Under the pieces are notes generated by a model. It was given only the letters and a program-made list of their open reading frames with translations, searched no databases and was not told the DNA's origin. Both the position numbers and the translations under genes were made by a program. A stretch of DNA of 64,000 nt from Bugula neritina (lineage: Eukaryota > Bryozoa > Gymnolaemata > Cheilostomatida > Bugulidae), in the NCBI GenBank assembly GCA_964035545.1, contig OZ037767.1:22363128-22427127 (forward strand). Direction: 5' to 3'. Shown in pieces: positions 50,805 to 62,968 of this stretch; the stretch's first letter is position 1; each line of letters starts with the position of its first letter.

Positions 50805-52120
50805 GATTAGAATGGCTGAAAAACAAAGAGCCTTCCCTAAAAGTATATTTTATAAAACAATAAAAAGCATCTACAGAGCTTTAGTTGATTATTGTGCCTG
50901 TATTTTCATGTAGTGAATTACTATTATTCTGACTCAGCCATTAAACTTTATAATTCAGTTTTAGATTATATTATGATGTATGCTAAACTCTCAGAGATCA
51001 ATCGAGTTGAAGTGCCATGTGTTAAGAGGTGACTTAAATCTAAGCCATGCAATAAATTATTCTTAACATCTTAAGTTAATGCCGATTAATTCATTTTTAT
51101 TACTGCTAATAGGCTTTTCTCTAAGTTAGCTCTTTCATTAATTGATAGATGCTACTTTGAACGCACAAGTACCAGGAATGACACTAATAAGCAATACAAG
51201 TTTCAACTACAATAGTTACAATATTTTTATTCTGGTAACAAATAGTGAAATCAAAAAATATCATATAGTACATAATATAATTGCATATATAAAACTACAG
51301 CGTTTCGATTTGTTGCACATATGAGTAAATTTTTAGCCATCTAAATAAGATTAATGGCTAATTTGGGCAATATGTCCACCTATGGTAATGATCTTTGCTC
51401 TTGGAATTCTCTGTAACTGAAAGCATATACATTGCATAACAAATTGAATTACAAGTTTAGGTGCCACAATAATACAATATGTTAACCCAACTGTTGTAAT
51501 TACCAGTGCGTCAAGGGTTATATTCTCTGTGTAACTTTTGTTAAAAATACTAAATTACAATAAATATATACAATTACTACTAACATGATAATTTAAAAAA
51601 GAAAATTACATATACATATGGTTTTTATTATGAAAGTCTTTGAAAATTTTTTTAGCAAACTCTAATTTTTGTTTATAGTTTGAAATGGGATTTTTTTATT
51701 AGCACTTTGATGTTAAACCACTAAGACTGATTAATTGAAATAAAACCATTTTTAATCCGAAATAATTTTAACACTTTGTTTAAATCTTTAATTAATTTTG
51801 CAAAAGTGGGCACATTTTATTTCTATGACCCATTCACACTGCATACATGACAAAAAATATTCATGCTCAAGCTTTCCACCAGATCTAGCCAATCAGCAGA
51901 TAGCTTACATCCTAATGACCAAGAATGTTGTAGAGTGCATTATAACTTCAACATAATTGCAAGAAAGAAGTAAATATTTACCTCAGTTATATAGCACAAT
52001 ATCTGCTAATTGGTGTAGGCAACTCATCAAATAATAAAAATTCCGAATAATACAGTATATGATTTAAATATTAGTATTATGAAACTCAATAAACTAATCA
52101 ATTATTCAGAAATCTATAGA

Positions 52121-52215
52121 AGCAGCACCGAGTTGGAGATGACTGAGTATACTATTTGTATACAGATTGTTGTCAAAACCCCAAACCCCTGCACTCCGTG
52201 ACCATCAATTCTATG
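52121..52215 (+). mobile_element. Truncated copy of the GAAGCAGCACC MITE
   Basis: It begins TA-GAAGCAGCACCGAGTTGGAG and continues with GAGTATACTATTTGTATACA and TTGTTGTCAAAACCCC. It parallels the complete element at 60501-60634 but lacks the 3' inverted repeat. Confidence 0.65.
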
Positions 52216-52784
52216 TGGTTTCAAGCGATTTTCGTAATCGTAGTTTCTGTAACATTAGAGCCTCAGTTACCAAAAATAATTTTTGGTAATTTTATGAGGG
52301 CTATCATATGTCCCACCCTACAAAAAATTAGTACTATAAATGTAGTTAGATCCACATATTATATGTAGAAAGCACAATTCCAAATAACAAATGTAGGTAA
52401 TTCCATAGTGCATGTTATTTAAATGTATGTAGAGGCAGACATACTGTATTATGGTTTAATATCATTATATTATATTACGTTATAAGGAAATATGATGAAT
52501 CATAATATAGTCTGCTAAGCAGATGTTAATTAGGTTTATGTTCAAATTATCACTTTTACTGCAAGGTGATATGAGTCAGTAAGCTAATACTCTGGCAACC
52601 AATTGCATACTATATCAGACTATAAACTTGAAAGGGGTGACGAAATAGTAATACAATTCCAGTTACACACTATGTCTTGTCTATAGATATATAATTCATT
52701 ATAGGTATGGCTAGCAAGGGATAGACTCAAGTTCCTACAGCTAGAAATAGTAAAATGAAAAATTAACATTGTTGCAATATATCA

Positions 52785-52995
52785 GACTGTGAACTTGAAA
52801 AAAACTCATGCAAGTTTATAGTCATCATTCCTGTGAGAAAGTGTTTTTAAGCTAGTTAAGGATATATTTATGTGTGGTACAGAAGCAATTATGATTCGAT
52901 GTTTTTCATAACATAACCAAGGGCCTTTATCAGGCTCGAACTCGTGACTGTGTTTACTAAGCCAAACACTCTAGCCCCTATGCCCCATGGCTGCT
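52785..52995 (-). repeat. tRNA-derived SINE, copy 6
   Basis: Minus orientation. The plus-strand tail is CTCATGCAAGTTTATAGTCA, with the body block GATTCGATGTTTTTCATAAC. The head contains TCAGGCTCGAACTCGTGAC (B box) and AAACACTCTAGCCCCTATGC (A box). Confidence 0.75.
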
Positions 52996-53424
52996 CCAGT
53001 AAGGCAATTCCACCTATACACTATGGCTTTTTTGTTGTTATGTAACTATTTACAGTATATAGTAAGCTAAGAATGAACTCAAGCCCCTACAGCTGGAAGT
53101 AGTAAAATGAAGAACCAATCACACATTACTATAGCTTAGAGTTGATTAATTGAAACACATTATTTTTATACATAGATAAAATATAAAATATAATATATAT
53201 ATTATATATATATATTTTATGCATTGATATATTATATATATATTTTACCAACTAACTCATCGATAGTAAGTTTAAAATGCTTGATGTCCTAAAATAAACT
53301 AAATCAAAATATATAAAAGCTCAAAAAAGAATAGCGCTTATAATCTATTTAATAAAGCAAAATAAGAAAAAAATTCTATAAACTAAGAATTACCCAGAAC
53401 AGCTTCTCACATATAATCAAATGA

Positions 53425-53516
53425 TATAAAAGCAGGTTTCATTATAGCATGAAGAAAATTATGGAAACATTTCATCCATCATTACAAGAATCTTATTCTC
53501 ACTTCACAGCGGCAAG
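53425..53516 (+). promoter_or_regulatory. Candidate promoter with a 5' exon
   Basis: TATAAAAG (53425-53432), the ATG at 53449 and an open stretch lead to CGGCAAG followed by GTATGAG, a strong donor. The short peptide (MKKIMETFHPSLQESYSHFT) is not a signal peptide, so this may be a 5' UTR exon, conceivably of gene G. No partner exon is identified. Confidence 0.25.
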
Positions 53517-54109
53517 GTATGAGCAGTCTGCCTGTGCTGAGACATGCTCGCATATTAGTTTACGCAACAGACTTAGCTTATAACATAAGAATAGAAAATA
53601 CACCCCAGCAAGGTGTATTATAACATGGGCTGCCCACTATTCACAAGCATGATTACAATATACACAGCCAAAATCTACTACATAGTCTAAAAGTTTACAT
53701 TTGTGTGTTTTGTCCCATAATTTCTTTCTAAATATTAGTATGATATATTTTAACTTTAACTGAATAAAAACATATAACCAAGGATGAATGGTGTATATAA
53801 TTTAGATGCATATAATTCTTATTAATTTTCATTAAGAGGTTTTTGTCAACTATGCGTCATTGGTATTTTTAATATCAAATCAACAATAAGTTTTTGATTC
53901 AAAGAATAAAAAGATCAAAAAATGTCGCCTTTTTTAAGACTATAGCTTGACTAAAGATCATTCGTTATTAATGTCTGTGAGCATAAAACATTAGGTTGTA
54001 AGTTAGCATCAACCTAATTATCACTTATTTGTAATAACAAGACTTTCAAGCAGCACCAGATACTGTGCAGACTCTATTGAAACATATACCATATAATATT
54101 AACAAATCA

Positions 54110-54320
54110 TACCAATCTGTGTTACCATACATAATACTATAACAGCATGACAATTTTTGTTACCACATAATATACAATACCATGACACACTGGGTTACCA
54201 CATACTACTATAACACCATGACAGTCTGTGTTACTACATAATACTACAGCACCAAGACAAACTGCGTTACTTATCATGGTATTGCTATGCGTGAAACTTT
54301 GTTACTATGCATAATCATAA
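54110..54320. repeat. Degenerate tandem repeat of about 40 bp
   Basis: About five imperfect copies of GTTACCACATAATACTATA followed by ACACCATGACAATCTGT. Confidence 0.7.
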
Positions 54321-54468
54321 TACAATATTATACTTTAGAGTAAAACTTATACAGTATCATAATAGATGTTGCTCTATGGTTTACATGGAAGAAGACAGTG
54401 TTTGAAATACAAGTAATGCATGCCATACATTCAGTAGCTCTTTATAATTTATTGATGGTTGTTTTGCA

Positions 54469-54913
54469 GCGTGTGTGCAGCGTGTGTGCTGTGTGCGTGC
54501 TGTGTGCGTGCAGCGTGCGTGCTGTGTGCGTGCTGTGTGCGTGCTGTGTGCGTGCTGTGTGCGTGCTGTGTGCGTGCTGTGTGCGTGCTGTGTGCGTGGT
54601 GCTGTGTGCGTGCTGTGTGCGTGCTGTGTGCGTGGTGCTGTGTGCGTGCTGTGTGCGTGCTGTGTGCGTGCTGTGTGCGTGCTGTGTGCGTGTTGTATGC
54701 GTGCTGTGTGCGTGCTGTGTGCGTGCTGTGTGCGTGCTGTGTGCGTGCTGTGTGCGTGCTGTGTGCGTGCTGTGTGCGTGCTGTGTGCGTGCTGTGTGCG
54801 TGCTGTGTGCGTGCTGTGTGCGTGCTGTGTGCGTGCTGTGTGCGTGCTGTGTCCGTGCTGTGTGCGTGCTGTGTGCGTGCTGTGTGCGTGCTGTGTGCGT
54901 GCTGTGTGTGTGT
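54469..54913. repeat. 11-bp minisatellite (GCGTGCTGTGT), about 40 copies
   Basis: A nearly perfect array with a few 14-bp variants (GCGTGGTGCTGTGT). An 11-bp unit gives open frames in all three plus phases (Cys/Val/Ala/Arg-rich), which are not genes. It is much more GC-rich than its surroundings. Confidence 0.97.
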
Positions 54914-57900
54914 CGTATGGGATTTGTGTGTTATTTTATCATAATGCTGGTTTTAAATAGAAAGCAATAATTCTTCAGATATATAACTTTAATTATTAGG
55001 GTTAAGGAAACTTGTCTGTTGATTAAATACGGTATTTACATATTTTTTGTCAATTATAATAATTATTGAAATAGGAAATTGGCTGAACTAGCAGACTGAC
55101 ACGTGCCTCACGTCAGTAAAAAGTTATTGCTATGGCAACTAATGTTTGGTGCTTGTCTTACCAACTATCAAAGCATACACAAGAGCTGCTAACCTATCCC
55201 AGACTAAATGATTTATGAAAGAGATTAGTTTGGCAATCACCTCCTTTTATTAAAAATAACTGTCATAAATTATAAAATAATCCTTTGAGATTAGTCTAGT
55301 GACAGGAAATAACTTAATAGGCTTAGGGTAATCATCGGTAAAAAGCAAAGAAGTTACCATACTGCATTTATAAACTGATTTATGAACTGAATCATAGTTT
55401 ATGTTCTGCTAGATTAAAAAAGAAAGTTTTTGTCAAGTATAGCCATTTGCAAAGGCCCTTGTGATATCCTTTTATAATTAAAACGAGCAGTGTATAATGA
55501 GCTGAAAACACATGCAGTACATTCAATGTAACTAGTAAAACACCAGTTGTAAGTTTTTAGCAGAAAAGGTGCATTTGATGTTTCAGGTGATATGCATAAA
55601 TCTGGAGTTTATAAAAAATGCTTTGTCAAAAGTGTTTAAAATTATTCTGTTATCTTTGATTTTATTAAGCATTTGGTTTCTGCCTCATTATGTGACAAAT
55701 AGATGTGTTTTAACTAGTTTATGAGACATATATAAGACTATAAGAAATAACATAGACAAAGAAATATGCTGATTACAAATATAATGCAACTAACAATCTT
55801 TCATTCATATAAGATATTACAACTACAATTTGATAACATAAAAATATAAATTGCTATCAACTTGCATTACAGTAGCAATGAAGTAACAATTAATTGATAT
55901 CATAATAACAGCAGCAGACAAATTTTTAGATTTTAAACACGTATTTTAAGAAACATTTGTTTTTATAAACATGAGTAAACATAATGTTGGGTCACTAATT
56001 TTAATTCACTGTAGCTACTACTAAGCAAACAGGGTGTTGTGTGTATTACAATGTAAAGTTCACATACAAATTAACTAAAAATAAATACAGTTAAGCTGAC
56101 TAGTTTAAATTCTGCTCAATAATACGCTGCAGCCAACTAGTTGCTTTGAGACTAGTAACAATACAATAGTTGTCCATTCAATTGTCTATATTCATCAAAA
56201 AACAAAATTACACTTTTATGAACCATAATATTATAATTATAGTGAAGGTGTTCGAATGCCAGGTAGCCAGTAGCTTAAGCACACACACATACACCAACTA
56301 TTGGAAGTCTTCCAAAGCGAATATTAACAAAATATGTGATCTGCTACTATTTAGGAATTTAAGGTCATTCCAGTTTGACTTAAAGAGTTCTGTGCTATTA
56401 CCTGATTGAAGATATTCATGGTTGATTAATAATGTCAAATATAGGGGTGTTAGTGCACTTGAGGCTAATGTGATTTGAAGATTACTATGCAGTAGCTCTT
56501 TTCATCTTTAAAAATATATTCTAAAGCTGAAATGAAGTATGCTTTAATAGAAAGAGCAGAATGCCATTAGTAGCGTTAAGCTTCTGGTCACATGTTTTGA
56601 CAGAACAAACCTGAGATATGATGTTAAGGAATAAATTCAGTTAAAATTTCTGTTTTCTAAAAATTTTAAATTTATCTAATCAGCTCTATAAAAGTATAAA
56701 AAGAATAAAAATGTTGCTGTAATGTGAGAGGGTGCTTTAGTGAGCTGAGGTATCACTCGCAGCAAAAACGTATAATTATTCAAAAAATTGCATAATTCTG
56801 TGAGAAAACTAAAATTCTAATAAAAGCATTTTTAATTGATTTTTCCATTGATATAAAATCATTGTGATATTACTTGCTGCCATTAAAAAATTTTCCCCAG
56901 CCTAATTAAATCATTTTGTGAAATTGCAATATATAAAGCTTTATTCAGTGGCCATTTAAAATTGGTAATGGTTTTCGCTCTTGAATTCCATACAGATGAG
57001 AACTTCATAATTTGTAGATATATAAACTCATATTTTGAGTTTTAAACTTTTTAACACACTTTAAATGATGTTTTTATGACCAAATACCTTATCGGTTATA
57101 TTGAGTTTATCTGCTGTTAATGACTTATAAAATAACCTTATAAGGCAAAAAAACGTTATACATAACTGCATTTGCCTGTCAAACTATTTTAAAAAGTCAA
57201 CAAGTTGTCAACATATTTTACTTAGAAATAAAATTCATGAAAATCTAGATATTCAACTGACTTTGTTGCAAACAAGTTTTTGGTATACGTAGTTCAACAT
57301 TTGTGCTAGTACTAAAGTGGAATGCAAGCAGGCAATTAAACTTTGCTAATGTGATAGATATATGATCAGAAGTTGCAGCATTATAATAGCATATATATTT
57401 AGATATTGAAAATCTCAAGTATAGTTTCTCTATTTACATTTCAATTTCTTTTGTCAGCACACTTTCATTTTTTCAAAATTATGTCAGTAAACAATGATTT
57501 GATGTAATTTTTACTAAAAACTAGAACTTTACCTTTCAAGAGTAAACACTATACTAAGAACTTTTAAAGAAATACTTTGAGGCAAAGAATTTGGTAACGT
57601 GAGTTTCTTTATCAAGTTACGGTATATGGCTTCACCATCACACTTGTGTAAATTGGTTACTGAAAAAGTAGGTGTGTTTAAAAATTTTCATTTCAACTAA
57701 CAGCAAGAACTCAAACAGGAAGCAACTATGTGAAATGAGCTGTAAAATAAATATCAAATTGATTAACCACTTTAGAAAGATTTATTTAAGGTAATCCTAT
57801 TGGATTACCAGCACTCGCATAACTCAGTTAATTAGAAATTGGAGTACGTCTGAAAGTAGTTTGAGTTTTACAGTAGGCTTTAACAGTTAGCTAGGGAACA

Positions 57901-58174
57901 CACTGCAACATCTACCAAAATAATGAAATTGAAGGTTAGGATCTTAGGTCTAATGTCACAAGATTATATCTTCAAGTTTTTAAGATGCCGAAGTGTGTAT
58001 TAAAGATGCCAACTTTTAAGCCTGATATATTACCTGGCATGGACAAAATGTGACAAATATAGAAGCTAACATCCATCACCAAAGAGATATATACATATGT
58101 GCATATCCCTCTAGTCAAGTTACTTGTACTTTGGGTCTCCGAGATTCTACAAGTCTTTTTTTACAAACTCAAAG

Positions 58175-61100
58175 ATGAAAGGAAAGTGTCTTCTTGCGCT
58201 GCTTTGCCTCACAGTCTTTCTAATAGCTAGTGTTCTCAGCTATGGTAACTATGGTAGTGGCAGCAGTAGAGGTTATGCTGCCAGCCAATACAAACCTCGG
58301 TATGGTGGTAACCGGCCTCGGTATGGTGGTAACCAGCCTCGAAGAGGTTATGGAGGAAGAAGAGCAAGAGCAGGAAGGAAAGGTTATAGAGCTCATGGTC
58401 GCGGCGGCGGAAGAAGAGGCAGAAAGAGAGCACAACGCGCCCCCACTCATACACATCCACCTCCCGTGAGACCAGCACCAGCTACTAGACCACCTGTAGC
58501 TCCGAGTCCTCCTGTTCATCATCCAGCACCTCATGGAGGACACAGAACTCAAGGATACTACCCAGGAGGTGGCAGTTTAGTCGGCGGTTTATTAGGCGGA
58601 CTGAATCTAGGAAACTTCTTCAACCGTGGTGTGCTCAACGCTTTGATATTGTCCAAACTGGGTGGATTAGGAGGACTTGGTAAAGGGGTAGATGTGATTG
58701 AGTAAGTAAAACTATATTGATATTTTACACATACCTGCATGCCAATGTGGTTCTTTTCAGGTACTATTAATTTTTTAAGCATTGCACTGGTTTTGTTTAT
58801 TATTATTTCACATTGAACATGACGTAATATTAATAATCTACTTGTACTGTATTTAAAATATTTGAAAACTTGACTTTAGCTGTAAGCCATAACAAGCATA
58901 GTTAACCATTCTACACTTTGATAAAACTATTTCACACTCTTACACAGCAGTTCTCAAGTCATTTTTTATATACATATAAATCTTCAATATTTAAAATTAA
59001 AGAGATGTTTCATATAAATATTCAATTTCATTGCCACAACACTGGTTTATGCGCTCTTTATTTAGGCATAAAAATTAAAGATTACATAAAGATTACATTT
59101 TTCTTTAAGTCAATATGTTAGTATAAATCCTTCAGAATTTAAAAGCGTTGCTAAAGCCTTACTATTCTGTTTTGTAAAAGTATAATACATTGAAAAGTAT
59201 TTTTGTCAATAATTTTAATATAATTGTCACTTGTTTTAATTACATTCTTGTTGCTTATTATGAGCTAAAGTACTAAGTGAAGTACATGCTATCTAGTCAT
59301 TTAACAACTTGCACTTAATCAACAAAGCTGCTTATCAAACTTTACATAAAGTAATTTTAATTACATAAAAATAAAGTTATACTCTCAGCTATAATACAGA
59401 TAGCAAATTTTTATTTTTTCTATAAATATTCCCAGCTCAAACTTCAGTCAAAAAAATATATTTTACGATTGCTAAAATGGTTCGTCTCATTTTGAAAGGT
59501 ACCAGTACTATCGTTCTTTTTAATAATGTGTGGCAGCTCATCATTTTTAGCCTCCAAGACTTCTTTTCCTGATAAGATGCTTTGTTCTGCATGAAATAAC
59601 TTTTATTTGAGTATCAAACTTACAAATCTTTTTGCATTTAAAGGATTGCTCTATCTTGTCTAATAAATGGCCATTTAGGTCAAACACACATAATATTGTG
59701 TTTTTCTAAGCATGCATTGACAAAAAGCATTTGACCAAAGGTAGAAAAAGTTAGTTGAAGTTGAGGGTGTAGATTGATAACAGCCAAAACGCCGAATTTG
59801 AAATGAGCTGGGAACTGTGACGTAACAGCGCCAGCATTCCTGCTGGTCACGTGATTATACAAATGAATAACTATAAAAATATGACTGTGAGATGTGATCT
59901 TTCAGCTCGTAATTTGTATATTCATAGAAGTGCAAATGTGAATTATCTCAATCTATAGTTTTTTGACATGTTAAATAACATGTATGTGATAACATTAGGC
60001 GATATTTTGCTTGTAAGCATAGAAAAAAGCATTGCAAAAACATGCATTCTTTAGGATGAATGCCTGCGATAGGTCTAAACTAGGTCAGATTGTGCAATAT
60101 TACGGGCGCACCAAAGCTGACCTATATAGCGCACTGTAACTGCTTGAGCGTTATTGGTTGATGTTGCGCTCAGCAACCTTGAATACTAGCGTTATAGTTA
60201 GCACGCGCAGCATAGTTACTGGCGTTCACACGTCACGTATTAGGCTATTCTTTTTCATGGCTGAAAATTTTACCTCCCTCAAAATTGGAATTTTGAAAAG
60301 CTGTTTTCTAGGCATCTATCCCTTTGCAAAGTCACAATTGTTTGCATACACATTAGATTATAGTTCATAATTATAATGTAATTGTAATAAACTAAGATAG
60401 AGCAATCCTTTAAGTCCAGGTATTTAATTCAGCCATTTCTGGAATGAAACAGTTATGCTCTAGTGGTCAGAGTGCAGGCCTAGTAAAGCAAATATTTCTA
60501 GAAGCAGCACCAAGTTGAGGGTGATTGAGTACAGTATTTGTACATGTGTTTTTGTCAGAATTCCAGACCACCAACTCTAAACTCAAGACCTCATTGCCCA
60601 CAGTATTCACTGACTACCAATTAGGTGCTGCTTCTATTGATTTTCTAGCAGACACTATTCATGAGCTCGAGTTCATATTTTAAGTGGTTTCAAGAAGAGC
60701 ATTTAAACATAATAGATCCCTCTTTAAAAGTCTTGAAATCATGTTGCCAGCATAGTGAGAGGCACAGCTTATAGCTTGCTCAAAACTCAGTGAAATCGAG
60801 AATTTTCACTAGAAACAGATTTTAAACTAACGTCAGTTTATGGTGACCAATTACAATAAACATGTCTTATTTTATTTGTAGAAGTCATTGATTTGAAATA
60901 ATAATATAACAGCAGCCTTTTTTTTATTAAGAGTAAAACTTGTAAATAATATTCAGGAAAAAAAATTGGATTATTCAGGCTTTCACAGTTTAAAGTAATA
61001 AACAGAACAGCTGCTAAACTGTTGCAAATAAATTGAGGGCACTAGGAGATTCATGTACTTCTAGAAGGATTAGGGTATCCAGGAGTCAATGCAATGTTTG

Positions 61101-62781
61101 AGTCGGTAAATTCTTGGCCACAAGCATAAAATTAAACAGCTTAGGATGATTAATTTCTTCCTTAAAAAACTATTTTAAATATATAATCCCACCTGCATAG
61201 GTATAAACAAAAATGTGTTTTATAATCCTATTTTAACCAATCAAACCCATCCAAAAACTGAAATGTTATTTTATTAAGCAATTAACTGCGTACCATTAAT
61301 ATGTTATTTGGTTGCTCCATTTCTACGTCTGACTAAGAATAACCAAAATGCTGTCAAAAGATATGCTTTCTGCTGTATTCAACTCCATACAATTTTTAAA
61401 CTGGTCTTTGCTTTTTGTCTATAGTTTTAAATACGGTAATGGTCTGGTGGTGTGGCTCGAAAAAGTTTTAGTTTTCATCACCAAAGTTTAAACTGTAACT
61501 GTTGTACTGGTAGTAGAGTATAGTACTGTGACACTGGCAGTATAGTACTGTGACACTGATAGTATAGTACTGTGACACTAGTAGTATAGTATTGTGACAC
61601 TAGTAGTATAGTTCTGTGACACTAGTATTATAGTACTGTGACACTAATAGTATAGTACTGTGACACTAGTAGTATAGTACTGTGACACTAGTAGTATAGT
61701 ACTGTGACACTATAGTAGTATAGTACTGTGACACTAGTAGTATAGTACTGTGACACTAGTAGTATATGTACTGTGACACTAGTAGTATAGTACTGTGACA
61801 CTATAGTAGTATATGTACTGTGACACTGGTAGTATAGCACTGTGACACTAGTAGTATAGTTCTGTGACACTAGTAGTATAGTACTGTGACACTATAGTAG
61901 TATAGTACTGTGACACTATAGTAGTATAGTACTGTGACACTGGTAGTATAGTACTGTGACACTGGTAGTATAGTACTGTGACACTAGTAGTATAGTACTG
62001 TGACACTAGTAGTATAGTACTGTGACACTAGTAGTATAGTACTGTGACACTAGTAGTATAGTACCGTGACACTATAATAGTATAGTACTTATAGCTTATT
62101 ACTGGCACATTTAGCACACTTATAGCTTGGTTTTTGACATAGCCAGCATACATTTGCTGTATTTCAATCTATTTTAAGCCATTGCAGTTCTCATATATCT
62201 TAGTTTTAAAGCTGCAGGACTGTCCATTTAGTTCTGGGCTTACTATATATACTAGCGTTGGTATTGGTAGTAAAATTCCAAGATTTAGAGGCCAACTCTT
62301 TAACTGCATTCCCATTGCTTTGAATTGATCTGTACAGTTGTTTGTGCAGATAGATTTCTGGTTGCAGTCTGCATTAACTTATGGTTATGGCTTCATTCGA
62401 TGCAACTGTTTTTAAACATCAAATAAACAAATGCATTAGATAATGCGAAGCAATAGAAATGCCCTCTATCTCTATCTATGTTATAGTATAACAGTGTGTA
62501 GCTGAGTTCTCTATGTTCATAGAGAAGTTGTTGATGTCACCTCAGACATAGGACTAGGAGGAGGACTAGACGTTGGTGGTGTCACAGCTACAATTGATCC
62601 TCTGCTAGATGGTCTCGGTGTAAGTGTCACTGCTGTAACAGATGTTGGTCTAGATGGAGGTTTGGGAGGAGGTCTAGACTCCGTCACAGCAGTTGATGTA
62701 ACTGGCGTTGCTGGAACTGAGACTACTACTATTTCTTCTTCTTCTTCTTCCACGTCATCAACCATTTCTCCAGTTTTGTAG
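58175..62781 (+). CDS. Gene G: secreted RGG/Pro/Gly-Leu-rich protein, two exons
   Basis: Exon 1 is 58175-58701 and exon 2 is 62523-62781, joined in phase 2 (GA plus A gives Glu), for 261 residues. Reading on without splicing gives TAA inside a strong GTAAGT donor, so the open frame there only appears to end. The ATG at 58175 opens the signal peptide MKGKCLLALLCLTVFLIASV. After it come KPRYGGNRPRYGGNQ repeats, an Arg/Gly-rich basic part (RRGYGGRRARAGRKG), a His/Pro-rich part (PPPVRPAPATRPP) and a Gly/Leu-rich part with GGLLGGLNLGNFFNRG. Exon 2 continues the same style (DIGLGGGLDVGGVTATIDPL, LDGGLGGGLDSVTAVDV), then a Thr/Ser tail, ISPVL and TAG. The likely role is a structural extracellular protein (inference). 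The intron holds MITEs, a SINE and a satellite. The minus-strand open frame over exon 2 is its shadow. Confidence 0.78.
59641..60410. mobile_element. 770-bp MITE-like element with 17-bp perfect TIRs, in the intron of gene G
   Basis: AAGGATTGCTCTATCTT (59641-59657) is the exact reverse complement of 60394-60410. The dinucleotide TA flanks both ends (59639-59640 and 60411-60412). The interior is more GC- and CpG-rich than its surroundings (GTGACGTAACAGCGCC, GTTAGCACGCGCAGC) and has no transposase frame. The TA duplication suggests a Tc1/mariner-type or similar non-autonomous element. Confidence 0.8.
60451..60760 (+). repeat. tRNA-derived SINE, diverged copy interrupted by a MITE
   Basis: The A-box part TATGCTCTAGTGGTCAGAGT lies before 60499. 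The B-box part GAGCTCGAGTTCATATT and the GTTTCAAGAAGAGCATTTAA body lie after 60636. The tail is strongly decayed. Confidence 0.5.
60501..60634. mobile_element. 134-bp MITE (GAAGCAGCACC ends, TA duplication)
   Basis: The ends GAAGCAGCACC and GGTGCTGCTTC are perfect inverted repeats, each bordered by TA. It sits inside a SINE copy, so it inserted later. A partial relative is at 52121. Confidence 0.75.
61500..62085. repeat. 22-bp minisatellite, about 26 copies, in the intron of gene G
   Basis: Unit TGTGACACTAGTAGTATAGT plus AC, with length variants carrying an extra TA (ACACTATAGTAGTA). The short minus-strand Tyr/Thr frame is a by-product. Confidence 0.95.
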
Positions 62782-62962
62782 ACCATGCTTCAAACAGATG
62801 TGCTAAGTATGTACCTTCGTTTTGTATAATGTTACTTTTCCAATTGAATAATGCTGTATATTTCACAAGTACTGTTGAGTTTTACTTCCACCCATTTATT
62901 GAATACTATTTTTGTTTGTTGTAATGCACAAGGATACCAGTGTGGCATTGTTCAGTTTTTGA

Positions 62963-62968
62963 AATAAA
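62963..62968 (+). terminator. Polyadenylation signal of gene G
   Basis: AATAAA about 180 bases after the TAG of exon 2, a spacing similar to gene E. Confidence 0.55.

Larger units (their letters stand above)
50805..58174. other. Intergenic region between genes E and G
   Basis: It contains a partial MITE copy (52121-52215), a repeat pair around a SINE (52640-53115), an AT palindromic run near 53190-53250, a candidate promoter/5' exon (53425-53516), a degenerate 40-bp tandem repeat (54110-54320) and an 11-bp minisatellite (54469-54913). From 55000 to 58100 I see nothing but AT-rich sequence. Confidence 0.5.

Noticed and set aside
54398-54970. Three overlapping Cys/Val/Ala/Arg-rich frames of 160-190 codons
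   Set aside because: Produced by an 11-bp minisatellite that is open in all three plus phases.
58220-58782. Minus and other-frame open reading frames over gene G exon 1
   Set aside because: Codon-bias shadows of the Gly/Arg/Pro-rich coding frame.
62517-62786. 89-codon minus frame with an acidic run and Pro/Ser-rich tail
   Set aside because: The plus strand of the same bases gives a phase-matched exon of gene G with an acceptor, stop and polyadenylation signal.
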